This document shows positions 10,907 through 24,326 of a DNA stretch of 64,000 nt, in pieces (position 1 is the stretch's first letter; every line of letters starts with the position of its first letter). The translations under genes were made by a program, and so were the position numbers. This stretch comes from Undaria pinnatifida. Lineage: Eukaryota; Sar; Phaeophyceae; Laminariales; Alariaceae. The DNA is taken from NCBI GenBank assembly GCA_012845835.1, contig JABAKD010000007.1:5967358-6031357 (forward strand), in the 5' to 3' direction. The notes under the pieces are model-generated. The model had not been told where the DNA came from, did no database searches, and worked only from the letters and a program-made list of their open reading frames with translations.

Positions 10907-11317
10907 AAGTATGCATGGAATGCCTTAACAAAAGAAGCGTTTGTTAAAATACGAACATGAGAGAGGACGGGCAGGTTGAGATGGCAAGGGGCTCTGTTGC
11001 TGCATTTAGGAGGGATACTATTGGAGACCCACGCCAGATGCCCCCGCTATGGGCATCTCCGCTCCTTGTGCGGGAAACCTCCCGGCCTGGGTATAGCGTT
11101 GACAAATTTTCTCTCAACATTTGTAGCAGGCACGACTGCAAACATGTTGCCATCCAACGACGCTGTTTGCGGAGAAATTTCCTTTGTATCTCAGACTAAA
11201 CTCCCAAGTGTTTATAACTAGAGGCCGAACGGGAAGGAGCATGTTTGGCTGGAACACCTGCAGGACAAGGCGTTGATACATTATGTTATGCATTTTGCAC
11301 GGTATGTACTTGATTGG
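10907..11317. repeat. 411-bp tandem duplication, copy 1
   Basis: It starts 135 bp after the stop of the GDPH gene and is directly followed by copy 2. I count only about three substitutions between the copies (for example GAGATGG versus GAGAGGG). The contents are unrecognised. The 69-80 codon frames occur twice because the DNA is duplicated. Confidence 0.97.
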
Positions 11318-11728
11318 AAGTATGCATGGAATGCCTTAACAAAAGAAGCGTTTGTTAAAATACGAACATGAGAGAGGACGGGCAGGTTGAGAGGGCAAGG
11401 GGCTCTGTTGCTGCATTTAGGAGGGATACTATTGGAGACCCACGCCAGATGCCCCCGCTATGGGCATCTCCGCTCCTTGTGCGGGAAACCTCCCGGCCTG
11501 GGTATAGCGTTGACAAATTTTCTCTCAACATTTGTAGCAGACACGACTGCAAACATGTTGCCATCCAACGACGCTGTTTGCGGAGAAATTTCCTTTGTAT
11601 CTCAGACTAAACTCCCAAGTGTTTATAACTAGAGACCGAACGGGAAGGAGCATGTTTGGCTGGAACACCTGCAGGACAAGGCGTTGATACATTATGTTAT
11701 GCATTTTGCACGGTATGTACTTGATTGG
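11318..11728. repeat. 411-bp tandem duplication, copy 2
   Basis: Direct tandem copy of 10907-11317 with about 99% identity. It ends where the sequence diverges at GATTGGA|C. Confidence 0.97.
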
Positions 11729-14581
11729 ACGTATAAAGGGCGCGCGGCGCCGAAAGGTTTGGAATCACCTCCTGTTCCACCACCGTAGGACTCTGTTTAT
11801 TAACAGTTGCGGCACAAAGGTACCCGCGCTGAAGCATTTCAACATCTCCAGATCCGGCCCGTTAGCACGGTTAAATGTGCTCTTGGATTCAGGCTGGCGT
11901 TGTCCACTCTAAAGCCATAGCTTGGTGTACTTGTGGCTCGGCAGAGGGTTCCGGATACGGCACTTGTTACGGTTCGATAGGTAGCTAGTGCGAGGAAGCG
12001 TGAGAAATTGCCTTGGTTGAGCCGGACGTGAATTGGACAAAGAAGGAATTGTGTCCACGACTGGAATATCAGTGGCGATCATTGAACCCCGCGAAGATGA
12101 TTGATTTAAAGTAGTTGGGAAAAATCATTTTTTTATGGTGCAATCGTAACGTGACAAGGTTAAGGTGCCTTTCACCGCTTTAAACCTGCGTCGTTGAGCG
12201 CGTTTCACGTGGTAGACTCCGGTCGGTTTCATTCGTGCATCTACTCGCATGATTTGATACCGCTTCAACATTTCGAATGGGCGGGCGTAGAGTCATGTCG
12301 AGGCTGTGTTGCCGTCTTGTGCTTCACTTATCCAGGGGTATTGTTTGGTTTAGCAGGCATCTATCCCGGGCAGGAATGTCGCCAGAGTCTTCGTCAAGTA
12401 AGAATGCTCCTTTCAAGAGCCTCGGGAACGTACTGTGCTTGAAGTTTCTAGTTATTTGCGCAAACACTGTGCTTATCAGTTCTTGCCCTGGATACACGTG
12501 AGGCGAAAAGGGGGAACTGGGGGACCCAAGTAAGCGTTGAGGGAAGGGTGCTTCGTAGCGGCACTCTACGTCTGGGTGCAAGGAAGTCTTTGCTTTTCCA
12601 CTGCCTACGCGGTGCTTGCGAAGGTCGTCAAGGAGACGCATGCCGTGTATGTCATCCAGGCATGCGCTCAATTCTAAACGATGAACAATATACGAACATA
12701 ATATACTATTTTAATTTTAATATGGCGTCCAGGCTGCTCTTGGACGTAGTGCGCCACTGTGATCGGGCCGATACTCTCCCCTGGTTTCGTGGTCTCGATC
12801 AAATAACAACGGAGACCGTAAGTCACTCTCGATCCCTCATTGGCCTCTAGAACACAGAAGAGTCCCCGGCGAAAAACTATGAAACATACCTGTCAAACGT
12901 TCTCGTTAAACTCATTGTAGATGCTACTGGCCCCTATGCCCACGCCGTGACGGGTTCGTTTTGGTAGATCTCAAATTGAAATAACTGAATATTCTGCTCT
13001 GTATTTTCCGGCCTGGATGTCACGAAGACTTTGCGCTAGGAACATGTAATGAATTTTTTTCCAAACCGCAACACCGTTGTCCGCTAATTATCGATCAGAG
13101 GTCAGCATCCCCGTAGTTCCTACAACCCTAGTCGTACACGATCCCGGTAATAAATATACTGTGGCAACGTGTCAAGGTGTTACGGTTCAAATCGACACTT
13201 TTGAAAACCATCCAACACACCAAAAACAATGTGAAGATAATATTTTAAAACCTGTGTGATAAGGCCTTCTGCTTGATGAATCGTTGCTTCCCAGACAATA
13301 ATGTCGCCATGTATTTCGCTGGGGGGTGTACGCATAGCGCATATCGCACGTACTAAGCGCGGATTATACCAATGATGAACAGACAGTTCTCAGCAGCTAC
13401 TAAAGTACACAGCAAAAAGTGGTGTACAACCAAAAGATTGGTTGATTTTCACTCGCGTTTGAGACGTCGCGAATCCAGAACGGATATGTAAAAAGGCATT
13501 CACACCTTCATCGTATGGGAGTGGACGACCTGGCGTAATACTGCGATTGCGTCGGCTTCTGCATCGTGCGCGCTACGAAGAATAATCCTACGGTCGAAGA
13601 GATCACTACAACGATGTATGGGGTGGTCGACGAAACTTCTTCGTGCCACGACAGAAGTTCTCTCCTGACTTGCAGAGACATGGACGGCAATACCTGCATC
13701 GAAGGCGTTCTTATCCAAACGGCGGTAAAGTTAGCTTCTGTACGTAATACGGAAAAGCGACCATCCAGTTTCGATCTTCCGTCATGTCATGATGGAGAAC
13801 TTAGTTTGCATATACTGGATAACAGCTGAAACAGGGGGAATGGGAAAGCAGGATAGGGCAACAATCATCCTATCGCCCGCCGGTGCTAGGTATTTTGTAG
13901 TCCACCACCTTCTCGACGATAGCGGTAGTATAAAAACCGGTACTTGAAGTGTTGCCGGATATGAAGCCACCGGAGAGCGGAAGCTGTTAACGCGTTAGCA
14001 GCCTTAAGGAACGCGTCGTAAACAGCAGTGCTGCTAAAGCGGCCGGAAAGTGCCGTAGCAACTGCAGGGTGGGGGGCACGACAGCAGCGACAAGATAGAA
14101 AAACTGCGTAGCAGGTGCAGCGGCAGCATGGTGATTGCCGATCACAGTAAGTAGCATGTGTGCTGAGTCCAGCGTTGCCTGCAGCAGCCCCGACTTGCGA
14201 ACCAGCTACGGCAACTGAAGGATGCAGGAGTTATGTGCGGTAGCAATAAATGATGCAGTGCGGTAGAGCCAGCGGCATGCTCCTCCATTCCCAGAGTAGG
14301 GAAGTTTCTCACTCCGATCAGTGTAGTGGCCTAGGTGGCCTCGAGTATACAACCGCCACATGGGTAGTGCCGAGATCATTTCAGCGGTAAGCACCGTACT
14401 TGACGCAGATGACAACCAACGTCGTACCGTCTCACGCTCCATGCTGCCGTGAACACCATAGGGAACCGGGAACATCTCATCCACCGCGGCGCCCTCCGAC
14501 CAGCGCCCAAAGACTGCACATGCCATGAATACGGTTTGAGATAACAGTGACACGGCAGTGGGCAACGGCATGAGGCCGGTC
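11729..14581. other. Unassigned sequence
   Basis: I see no domain, RNA gene or repeat family here. On the - strand, 14206-14571 is open for 121 codons and reads like possible coding sequence near DEMFPVPYGVHGS, but without recognisable homology or convincing exon borders. Confidence 0.3.
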
Positions 14582-14855
14582 GAATCATCCCACGGTAGAG
14601 ATGCAGAGGAAATTATCGTTTCTGAGTTCTAAACGTGAGGAGCTAGCTGAATATCCCACTCAAGAATCGACTTCAAAGGCATTCGTTCGTCCAATCCGGC
14701 CAAGGTTCCATGCCTTAGTCCTAAACAAATATATGCGTTTGTGAAGTCGCTTGCATAATGACTAACCGCTACCTCCTCACTGACTGGAGGAGGTCAATCC
14801 GACAGGTACACGTTTTGTTGATCTAACAACCGCAAACCATACCGTGGAATGACTC
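14582..14855. mobile_element. MITE family M1, older copy
   Basis: A 274-bp element whose ends are inverted repeats: GAATCATCCCACGGTAGAG at the left, and at the right the reverse complement reads GAGTCATTCCACGGTATGG. Both match the ends of the 248-bp copy at 32283-32530. A GAGTTC...GTGAGGAGCT motif inside echoes the GTTCCTCATGTGAGGAAC hairpin of that copy. The rest has drifted. There is no coding capacity and no clear target duplication, consistent with an old insertion. Confidence 0.7.
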
Positions 14856-17203
14856 GTGAATATCCCCCCAATAAGTTGACTTACCAGGTCTATTGGCTCC
14901 TCTGCGCTGTTTATAAACCGTTACGTGCGATACCAACACCCCAGTATTCACACAAACGTCGCGTCTGCTGGTGTTCCAGCTGGGTGTAATGTGCTCTTAA
15001 GTACTAGGCACATGTATGTACATTGAGTCATACCGCACGAGCAATACATTTCAAGGAGTCATAAACCCTGCCAGGGCAGTCGCTTGGTTAAAGTCGTAAC
15101 AGGGCCCTGCATGTATCCGTAAGTCGTACAATATTGCTCCAACAATCCCCACTTCGCCCAACACTCAAACACAACCATCTCGCGTCCTCTTCCGAAAAGG
15201 AGTAGTGCCAAAGACACTTTTGTTTTTCACCAGAGTGTGTTACATGTTATCAGGTGTTCCAGGACGGGGGGGGCAAATCTGTACAAGGTGGTCATACGAT
15301 GTTTTGGGGTGGTTCGTTTGCCGCGAGGATGGGCGCATTTTTTTTTTTTATGGGTTGTCAGTCGGAAGAAGACCCGAGCCACGGGTGATTGTCCCCTTTC
15401 CAACTCCGAGTTAGTGCCAGTTAGTGCCACTCCGGGGGTGACTCTGTACACAACAAATTCAACATGGCTAGGCATTTTGCTTGGGGAAGCGTAGCTAACC
15501 ATTCCATTGCGTATTCCCATCAATAATTTTACAACGGCACACGAACAATTAGGACCGCAACAGGAACTGGGGGGATCACTCGTACGAGCGACGACGGACC
15601 ACTGAAAATCCATGGCCCAACCCCCCTAACCGTACGTAGCCTTGGTAAAGATTGGATTGCTACGTGGAGAGGTAAGTTCATTCTTGCGAGAGGGCTTTGA
15701 AAATCTTCAAAGATAGCCGATCGATCGGGGAAACTATATGTCGCGCAGCAGGGCAGCAGGCAACAGATCGAATGGTCGACCTTTTCGAGGTTCGGTTATA
15801 GCATGCACGAGCGTAAGCCGAGGTACGTATGATTGCTCCCTCGGGGACGGTGTTCAAACCATTGTTGACGTTACATCTCCTGACAAACAGTAAATCCAAG
15901 CAGCCAACAACGTAAGCTGCAATTAAACGTTAAAAACTAGCCTAGACCACATCATCATTCAACATCTCATGTATTTTTCGAATAGGGGAACACATCCTAC
16001 GCTGGCCGATGTGAGGCATCACGAGGTTTCGGAGACCACCGTGCTAAACCAGATCATCAATAAGGAATACAACGTGTAGTAGACTCTATCCAACGACTGT
16101 CACACCCTTGGGGTTCCGTTCCATGCGCTACACAAAATCGTATTTACGAAACAGTCACATTCCCTATAACAAACATAACATATTCAACTGTTTGGGGCAT
16201 GTTTCCCTTTCGAGGGTTTGGTCAACTTCGAGTTGGAAACTCTCAGGTCATATTGGGCGCGCGGGGGGTTCTCATAAGGCTGGAAAAACAACTCGGTCGA
16301 GCGCACGAGGGTTCGTGAGTAGTTTGCACTTTTTGACCTACACGTGGCGTGTAAATAATATGAGCCAGAGGAAGCCGAGTCAATTGGTTGATATTTGACA
16401 TTGCAAGTCAAAACGTATTGCTCAGTCAGGCGTGTATTTGGTTGTGCCATACGAAATGCGCTGGGTTCGATGTAAGTAAGTATATAATGAGTTTTAGAAG
16501 TTCTATGTTATACTGCTCGAGTGCTCCAACTACTATCGCTAACAACAGCTCGTTTGGTTCTCGGCATTTTCACTGTAGAATGACCCACGTAGCCCAACAT
16601 AGACGGCTCTGCACGAGATTGCTGCCCTGACTTCCACGGAAAGTATTGTGTCTGCCATTGAGGTACGGAACTGGAAGGCACAAATGAGGCGTGATTTGCT
16701 CGTGCTGCCCCGCCCACAAACTCATATGTAAAAAACCGGTAGAGATATTAGATGACCGTCTCTGGGACACGTGCCACGTTAGAAAGCGCGTGCTACGAGA
16801 GAGGTAACACGTTTTGTCTGAAACGGGTTTTGGATTACGGGGGTCGTTCAACCAACATCGTCGGAAATAGCTCTTTTGTTTGGTGTGGTTCTCTATGCGT
16901 AGCTTGGTGCTTCATCCGGTATCACTCAAAAACGCTCTTCCCGCCAAACGGTGCACCCTCTATCGTAGCACGCGGCCGAGGGTGGTCGTCGTTCTAGCTA
17001 CTGTTCTGTTTTCGACCAAAACAACGAAAACAACTGATGGCGCATTTCAGCATAATGAGAGCCATCCCGACATGAAGTATTGCCACGCGAATCCTGTGTC
17101 TGATGAAGCCGTTGGAATTTATTATGGTTTATATATCGTCGTCACGTTACTACCATTAAATCAAGGGAGGGCACACACTCTTGCTGCATTGTCGAGTATA
17201 TAA
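14856..17203. other. Unassigned sequence
   Basis: Scattered short frames only. I recognise no gene, RNA or repeat in this 2.3-kb stretch. Confidence 0.3.
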
Positions 17204-17248
17204 TTAAAGATGACACATGACCTTAAAGAGATCCCATGTAAGACTTAC

Positions 17249-17398
17249 GTACGCATTTATTATTAACAAGTGAGAGTTATCGTACAGGTAGGAAATGTGA
17301 CTGAACGTAAGAACGCAAGCCTTCAAGAGAGGTCGTCGTGGAAGCGGGAGCAGCAAGATCACTGAGGCGGTAGCAAGCACCAGCAACAGACTCTGCAT
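17249..17398 (-). CDS. Weak candidate: signal-peptide first exon
   Basis: Read on the - strand from the ATG at 17398, this begins MQSLLLVLATASVILLLPLP, a very hydrophobic N-terminal stretch of signal-peptide type, followed by basic RRP. The frame stays open for 50 codons to a consensus donor GTAAGT at 17248 (phase 0). No downstream exon to the left could be identified, and the frame is also open upstream of this ATG. It could be chance, and I list it only because hydrophobicity and donor coincide. Confidence 0.22.
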
Positions 17399-17831
17399 CC
17401 TAGCGGATCGCACAACCCCTGCCTGCTGACAGATGCACCGCCTCAGTTGTGGGCCTGCTGCAGCAGGCGCCACAGCTAGGCCGCTTGCCGGTGCCGGAGG
17501 CTGCATAGATTAATCGCTAGCTCACTCCCCAGATCAACTCGGCGGTCTAGCGCTACCGGCGAGGCTGAATACGGATGTGTGGGACCCGATCCTGTATTTA
17601 TCATTTTTCACCTGTACTACACAGAAACGCTGCATACAATGCCGACTAAAATCTTAGGCGGTAGGAACTCCTGGGAAATGTAATAGAGACCAAGGACCAA
17701 CCAACTGACCAAGGCACATATATCGAGACATGTCTCACCCGTTCCTTTTCGACTTTGACCTGTGAGACATGTCACGGGGCCCGTCGACCCAAATTTAATG
17801 AAACCCACACCTCACGGATCACTCTGAATGT
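17399..17831. other. Unassigned sequence
   Basis: No recognised features. It includes a GC-rich stretch at 17420-17500, immediately upstream of the candidate exon on the - strand. Confidence 0.3.
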
Positions 17832-18082
17832 GGCGGGTCGGTTAGTCGGGTCAACAGGCTTTTTAAGCTCGCGTGCTTGGTCGGGTCGGGTCAGGAGGTT
17901 TTCAAACCTCACGGATCGCTTCGGGTCGTGTCAAGAGGTTTTCAAATCCCGCAGGTCGGGTCGGGTCGGGTTAGGGGGGGCTTCAAAATCATTCGGGTCA
18001 GATCGAATCCGGTCGAAACGTCTCGAAACGCTGGTGGGTCGGGTCGGGAACCAACCTGACCAGACCCGACCCGCGACCAGAC
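17832..18082. repeat. GGGTC-rich degenerate array
   Basis: Many GGGTC pentamers on the + strand (TCGGGTCGGGTC blocks), interleaved with a longer unit containing AGGTTTTCAAA. At the right end the complement GACCCGACCC appears, so the array is partly inverted and can fold back. Confidence 0.8.
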
Positions 18083-21000
18083 CCCATATGTGACGTTTAG
18101 GCTGTCGCGTGAACACCTTGGATATTTCAAAGCAATCATACCACGATTGTTCCACTCAACTACTACTGGTAACTGCTGTATCAAAATATTGATATTCACT
18201 TGATTTTGATCGGTTTTCGGCCATATGTTAGCGTCGGTCTTAATGATACGTACAACACGTCAGGTTTTTATGAAGTTTCGACATTTTTCCGAAACCTACG
18301 AGGGTTCAATCTTCACGAGAACGAGCCTCAAATGGCTCGCAAAACAATCATAATCCCGGCACACAGCCGTTATTACAGCAGCAACGCTCGCGGAAGACAC
18401 CCTAACGTTTTTGTCCCACTGGAGTCGGCCTTACTCGTAGGAAGGTGTCGATGCCTTAAGATATCGAGTCGATCACGACGTCGTCGCGCTACGACGCGCA
18501 ACCTGACAAGCTACTGCCGTCAGCGATCTCGTTCGGTCAGCCGCCTCGGTGCGGTCGCTTTGTCAACCCAACGACGATAGCTCAGAAGCTCACTGTTCCT
18601 TCTGCGACCAGCCATGACCTTTTGATGTCCATGGCAACGACCCTTTTATGTGTCACAAGCTCACGAGTGATTTCACGGCTCGACCGGTGAGGCTGCTCTA
18701 TCCTCTACACCCTTGTACCTAACTTCTAGGAAATTCCCCAAAAGTTCGAAAACCATGGAGGCCAGTCTCCCCTGGGGAGAAACATTTGGGTTTTTCCCGT
18801 GAAAATAGTTTACATTTCCGGAGAAACGAAACTTACAGTAAAGGCGGAAACAGTAGCTTCGTTAGGAACTACCCTTATGAGAGAAAAGTGTAGTCATATG
18901 CATGGGTGGTTCCATCAGCAAACCCGGATGTATCAAGGGCTAACCGAGCTAGCAAATACTTGGCGGGGTGTAACTCGTTGTGAGAATTGTGTAGTCAGGC
19001 CTACTGCTCGTACGTACAAGAGCGTGCTCTATCTGTTCTCCTGTATGTAGTCTGACGTGATTCTTGTCGTTTTCTCCCAAAACTCCATTGTGTCGCTTCT
19101 TCTACAATTGTATTTCAAATGCGTAGTCTATACAAGTAATAGAAAACGAATTTCACAATATAGCGCTACTTGAAAATATTCGTGTCTGTCGCCTGTTCCT
19201 GGTGCGACTTCCAACAACTACTCTCGACATAAATATCGCAAACGACATCTCGAGGTCATGAGACCGTGCGAACCTTCGATTTACTGCGGTGCAAGAACTT
19301 GTCACGGTCTAGATGTTGACACAGAGATCACTGCTGAAGAGATGCTCAATATATGTTCTCAACATATCGTACGTATATGATACACCACACAAAAAAATGG
19401 ATCAAAATAAATGGCCGAACATCCGCCCGATGAACGGCCTAACCAGCGGGACACGAAGACGCCTCTCCTTGACACCACATATCGTATCAAACATATGCTA
19501 TTCTTACCTCCCGGGTTAGGTGAAAATCGTGACTCCCGAGTTAGTAGGCGGCAGGTGATAACAGTCTCATATGAAGGCAGACGCGCGTACGTGTCCTATT
19601 TCAGTTGTTGGGGTGCGTGGAGCACTGCCTGCCAAGGAGCTGTTGATCGACAGGAAGAGACACCTTGCCCGGGTACTATATGACGATTACCAGTCACTTT
19701 TAAAATCGGCACACGTGTTTTGTTCACATCATACAAGCGTTCTGTGTTCCACATATACCCGACGGCATGATCAGTACACCCGGAGTCCGTGCCGATGCCT
19801 CATCGCATAGGAATACATAGTCTGCGGTCACAGGCTGGGAAACAGAGTACAGAGTAAACCAAACTGTAGTAGCTCGCCAAGGTGGAGCATGTGAGGTGCT
19901 AGCGTACCGGGCAATAGAACTGAAAGAATCAAGCTAGACCCTAAAAAAATGCGTTCGCTTCGTAAAATTATGCAACAACATATAGCAGATTATGTACAGA
20001 AAGATAGAAGACCTAGCAGGAATCGGTACGCGATTAATGGTGGAAAACTCAAACACCAACAAATACATCTCAAATAAGTGCGTCGTACTAAATGGAGAGC
20101 TATTTCCAAGGATTTATATCCCCACCCACAAAACGTGATTGCGCTAATGAGTCCTTCTCGGGAGACAGACGATAAGGCCATTAAAAGCAACAACGAAGAC
20201 CTAAAAGTTGCAATTTCAATATGCCGTTTATGCTATGCAATGCAACCACATTTTAATGCGGGCGCTGAACGTGAGCACGCAGCCAAACACTACAACTATT
20301 GAGAAAGGCCCCACGAGGTATCCTTAGTGACCCGAGTAAACATATGACCAAGAACAGCACATGCATTCAGTGATACCCGTTCTAACACGTTGACGCTTCG
20401 GAGGAATCGACCCATCCGGGAATTTCTTGTCTGTTGTAGTCCGGATTTACATTCATACTTGGAGGTAACATTCAAGATAAATTATGGCCACAATTGTTCC
20501 GTGCTTTTCGCGATATGAACTCCGATGTTTTAGAACGCCTTTGCAGGTGAGCTAAATATTTTGTAGCCTGCGGGTGCTCTACCCAGAAAGGGCCACTCTC
20601 GGGAATAATAGCACGAACAACCGAATACGAGGCTACACGCACGTTTGATCATTTTGTATTATCGCAAGAGCGTCCATCTGCAAGGGTGCACGGGTTTGTC
20701 GTTTTGGATCTACCCTTTAGGTTTTGTTCCTTGGTAGTGCGTGAGATGGGCGTTGGAAGAGGTTTAGAACCCGAGTGTGCACCATTATGTTTGAATAGCC
20801 TCGCTACGTTTACTGGCATTGTTCACATTATTTGTTAGCCTTTCAAGTTGATATATGTCGACTCTCTTTATGAATTCCGATGGTACGTTCCGCCTTTCTG
20901 TGTCTACGTTTCCGTTTCGCCTATTTTTGCGTATGGCTGTGGATAGGCAACCTCACCACTTATTTCTTCCCTTTTTGCTGGTACTCTAACCAGATAGCTT

Positions 21001-21154
21001 CGAAGGTACTCCGCTGTTGCCCCCGGTGCAGATATCCGGCGTATCACATACGCCTCCACCACCACCATTTTGGTGTTGTCTGTGCTGCTGTTTAGGTGTT
21101 GTCTTTCTCTGTGTTTTCGCGATCTGTTTTGGTTGCCTCGGTATCCCGAAATAA
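18083..21154. other. Unassigned sequence
   Basis: Three kilobases in which I find no domain-bearing frame, RNA gene or repeat. The Arg/Ser-rich frame at 18200-18580 is compositional. Confidence 0.3.
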
Positions 21155-21435
21155 AGTTTGACCAAGGGCCTCATGCCAGCCTCCTAGGTCCCACATTACG
21201 CCCCCTGTGCTTCCTTTTTACCTCAGCGCACTGGTTCTTTATGGTTTTGCCTTTCGGCCAATGGTCCCACGTCAGCCTTCCAGATCCAACCTCGCGGACC
21301 CTGACATTGTTTTAGGTTTTAGGCACTATTCTTTTTTTTCCCTCGTTTCAGGCTCTTTCTCTTCTGCATTTCGACCAATGGCCCGACACTTGCGTACTTT
21401 TTCGCGTCTTGATTGTTTCACATCTACCGTCCGAC
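21155..21435. repeat. Degenerate tandem repeat around a CCAATGG box
   Basis: Imperfect units share CCAAGGGCC / CCAATGGTCC / CCAATGGCCC followed by a GYCAGCCTYC-like box and a T/C-rich tail, at a spacing of very roughly 90-110 bp. A related unit (CGTCAGCTTTCCATGTCCAAC) continues after the copia element near 24760, so the element inserted into this array. Confidence 0.5.
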
Positions 21436-21440
21436 CGATA

Positions 21441-21851
21441 TGTGAATAGCCTGTGAACATTATGGCTGTGTGAAGGATCTCTCTGCTATGCAAAGAGATG
21501 GAGAGGTGGCAACGAAGCGTCTGTTAAGATCACTTGTGATAAGAAAGAAAAGAGACAGTTTGGAAAGGGCGCTTGAGGATAAAGAGTGAAGAACAAGAAG
21601 GGAAAGAAAAGAGAGAAGGGAGAGTGATTATGGCGGGTTGCATCACCACTTGATCATCACGGAACAATGCCCGTAGTACGGTAAAAGACCGTGATAACAG
21701 GACAACCTTAACGTACTCGAATCTACGTTTACATCTAGGTTAAACCGAAGATTCGACGTAAGATTCAACGTAAGATTTAACTGCATATCTTATTTGTGCG
21801 AATAGACTGCTCACTAACTCAGATTTGAATCCAAGGTTCATACTCTCAACA
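21441..21851 (-). repeat. Copia LTR (3' by transcription)
   Basis: 411 bp, + strand starting TGTGAATAGCCTGTGAAC and ending ACTCTCAACA. It matches 24327-24746 along its length with roughly 10% difference. Confidence 0.9.
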
Positions 21852-24326
21852 CGCCCCCATAATACGAAGTCAAAATGCTAGAGGAGCCTCGTACTTGCAA
21901 AACAAGTTCGTGAAATAATAATAATAACAAAATGTGTCTCATATTCAGTCCAGTGTATCAACCGCGTCAATATGGATTTATCCATGTTATTCACACATTT
22001 ACAAAAACATGAAATAAAACCTTACAAGGAAAGATACGTATAAAAACCACGCTTAGTGTAATTACCAGCGGTGAAGACCCTAGAAGATCAAACGCAAAGA
22101 TAAATCGACAGGGTTCTAAACACGCTTCCTGTTGAGTGCTCATAATGATCTTGCACGTATCACACGCCGATAAAGCGTCTGAAAAATTCACCCCACACTG
22201 TGGGATATTTTTCACCTCGGCCATCACCTGCCCATTGGGATGACCCAACCTCTTGTGCCCGATGTTAGCTGGAACGGGTTTAGGCGGGGAAATAGCTTCA
22301 GTGGAAGTTGAATATTGAACAGCGAGGACGGTTTCCAGTTGAATTTTTTTTTAAATGGTGGGGACGCTGTCTCAGGTGTTCGGCTGGTAGCACCGGTGGT
22401 GTGGTCGAGATGATGCAGAAAATAGCAGTGGCTGCCTTTGCGTAGGGGTATACCATATACACCCATGTGTAGATACGACTTCGTGGCAATTATCATAGTG
22501 ACCCCTCTCGTGGCAGCTCATCCCTCCGAAAAACGGTGACTGCCTAGCCCCGGTCCGACCGTGACAGGAAGCTGCACAGAGAGCTTAGAGCCCATGTGGT
22601 CCGACACTTTAACGAACAAAACCCCTCGACCGACGCCATAAAGGCGATGATTTCTCGCTACGTTGATTATTACGGGAGGGCCCAGCTGCACCTAGTGGTT
22701 CATTTGATGTTCAATGCCCCGGAGAAGCTGATTGTCGATGAAGGGGCTAGAAGCTCCGCTGTCCGCAGTCATGGAAAAGTCGACGGGCTGCGCGGCGATG
22801 TTGATGGGAGGTGCGGCGATGAAAGAATAACCTACACCAACTGGAGGTGAGGATGGACAGGAACGAGTCGCGAAGAACGTAGAAGTAGCTGCTGTTGTCG
22901 CAGCCGTAGTAGTGGATGGTGCATGTATCTCTGGGACGTAAGATTCCATTTGCGTTGTTAAAATTGAAGTTGTAGCGGTGTTGGCGTGAGCGCTGCGGTG
23001 TATTATGCCCGCCATTTTGTTGACCAGGACGAGGGCGATGTGTTATATTGTCGTCCCGCGTTTGAGACCGGCAGTCGCTATTGTCATGGCGATCGGTATT
23101 ATGCAGGCTACACCACGAATTATTTCAAGCTGTCGGGGGAGGCTTCTTCCCCGACATATTTCCCTTGCGTTTAAAGCAATTTTGGAATCGATAGCCTGCG
23201 TTTTTGCAGTGTGACAGGTCCCTACTGCTGAGGGTGTTGACGTGACTACCATGGCAGATTCACGCCCCTCCGCCTTTCGCGAAGGCCCGTTTCGCATAGC
23301 TCTATTCGCGTACATATTACGCATTGTTATCACAGCTCGGTCGAGTGTAAAGTCATCATCTGCTTCGGCGCTATACCTGGTATATATTTTGCAGGTATTT
23401 ATCCGTGAGACCTTCCATCACTATGTCCAACATGCTGTCATCGTTTAATACCTCTGCCCTGTCCACCGATTCATCCCGTAAATTGTATACTTCATTTATA
23501 GACACGTCTGGGTCTTGCCCATCCGTCATGGCCATATGCGATAGTTGATATTTGAGTATACGTCTACGCTGGCGGGTAGAATTTCATATTTGGTAACCAT
23601 ACCATCCCAAGAAGCCTTTCCATTCGCAATTTCACCTCGTTTCGGCTTGAATAGTAGAAGAAAGCAGGCCGCAGCTCCCGGTGTTCTCAGAAATAAGAAG
23701 TCGAACAGAAGACGGTTGTCGCGGTGCCAGTACATGATGTCGTCCAAATTCGAGATGTTGTCATCTGTGGCCCATAAAACTGATGTTGCAGCTGCGAGTG
23801 TAGAACATCCTGAAGATGATGGTAGCAGATGCGCCGTGTCCACGGGAGTACTCCCTGCGTCCGGCTGTGCATTATTTGCTGTTTCAGCCGGGGGTGTTTC
23901 CCCGTACTGAGTATCCGTTTCGTCAGCGGCCTGGCTGCGAGTTACAGCTTCTTCTTCAAGAAGATGGACGAGGAATAATTAGTCTGGGCTCGTGGTAACG
24001 CCGCCCTTCGAGGATATCAGAGATCCCGGCGTGACGCAAACATATCACGGCCTGAGCCTGCGTTTCCATGCGTCGATCTTGAGCCCATTAAATTTGCCGT
24101 TCAGAGCCCTAACGAGCTTGTCTACCGCATCACCTGCTTTCGTGGACTCTCCCATGGTGATGGTGATGCTGATGCTGATCCCTGATGCTGATGCTGATGC
24201 TGATGCTGATGCTGTAGCCGGCTTAATGAAGGTTCTGTCAAACTTCCAGGTAAGATGCGACAAACTTCAATGAGATGTCGCTTGGTGATGATCGATGTTT
24301 ATATCGAAGATCGAAGGCTCTTGACC

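Noticed and set aside
14206-14571. 121-codon - strand frame
   Set aside because: Plausible composition, but no homology, no good exon borders and no partner exons found.
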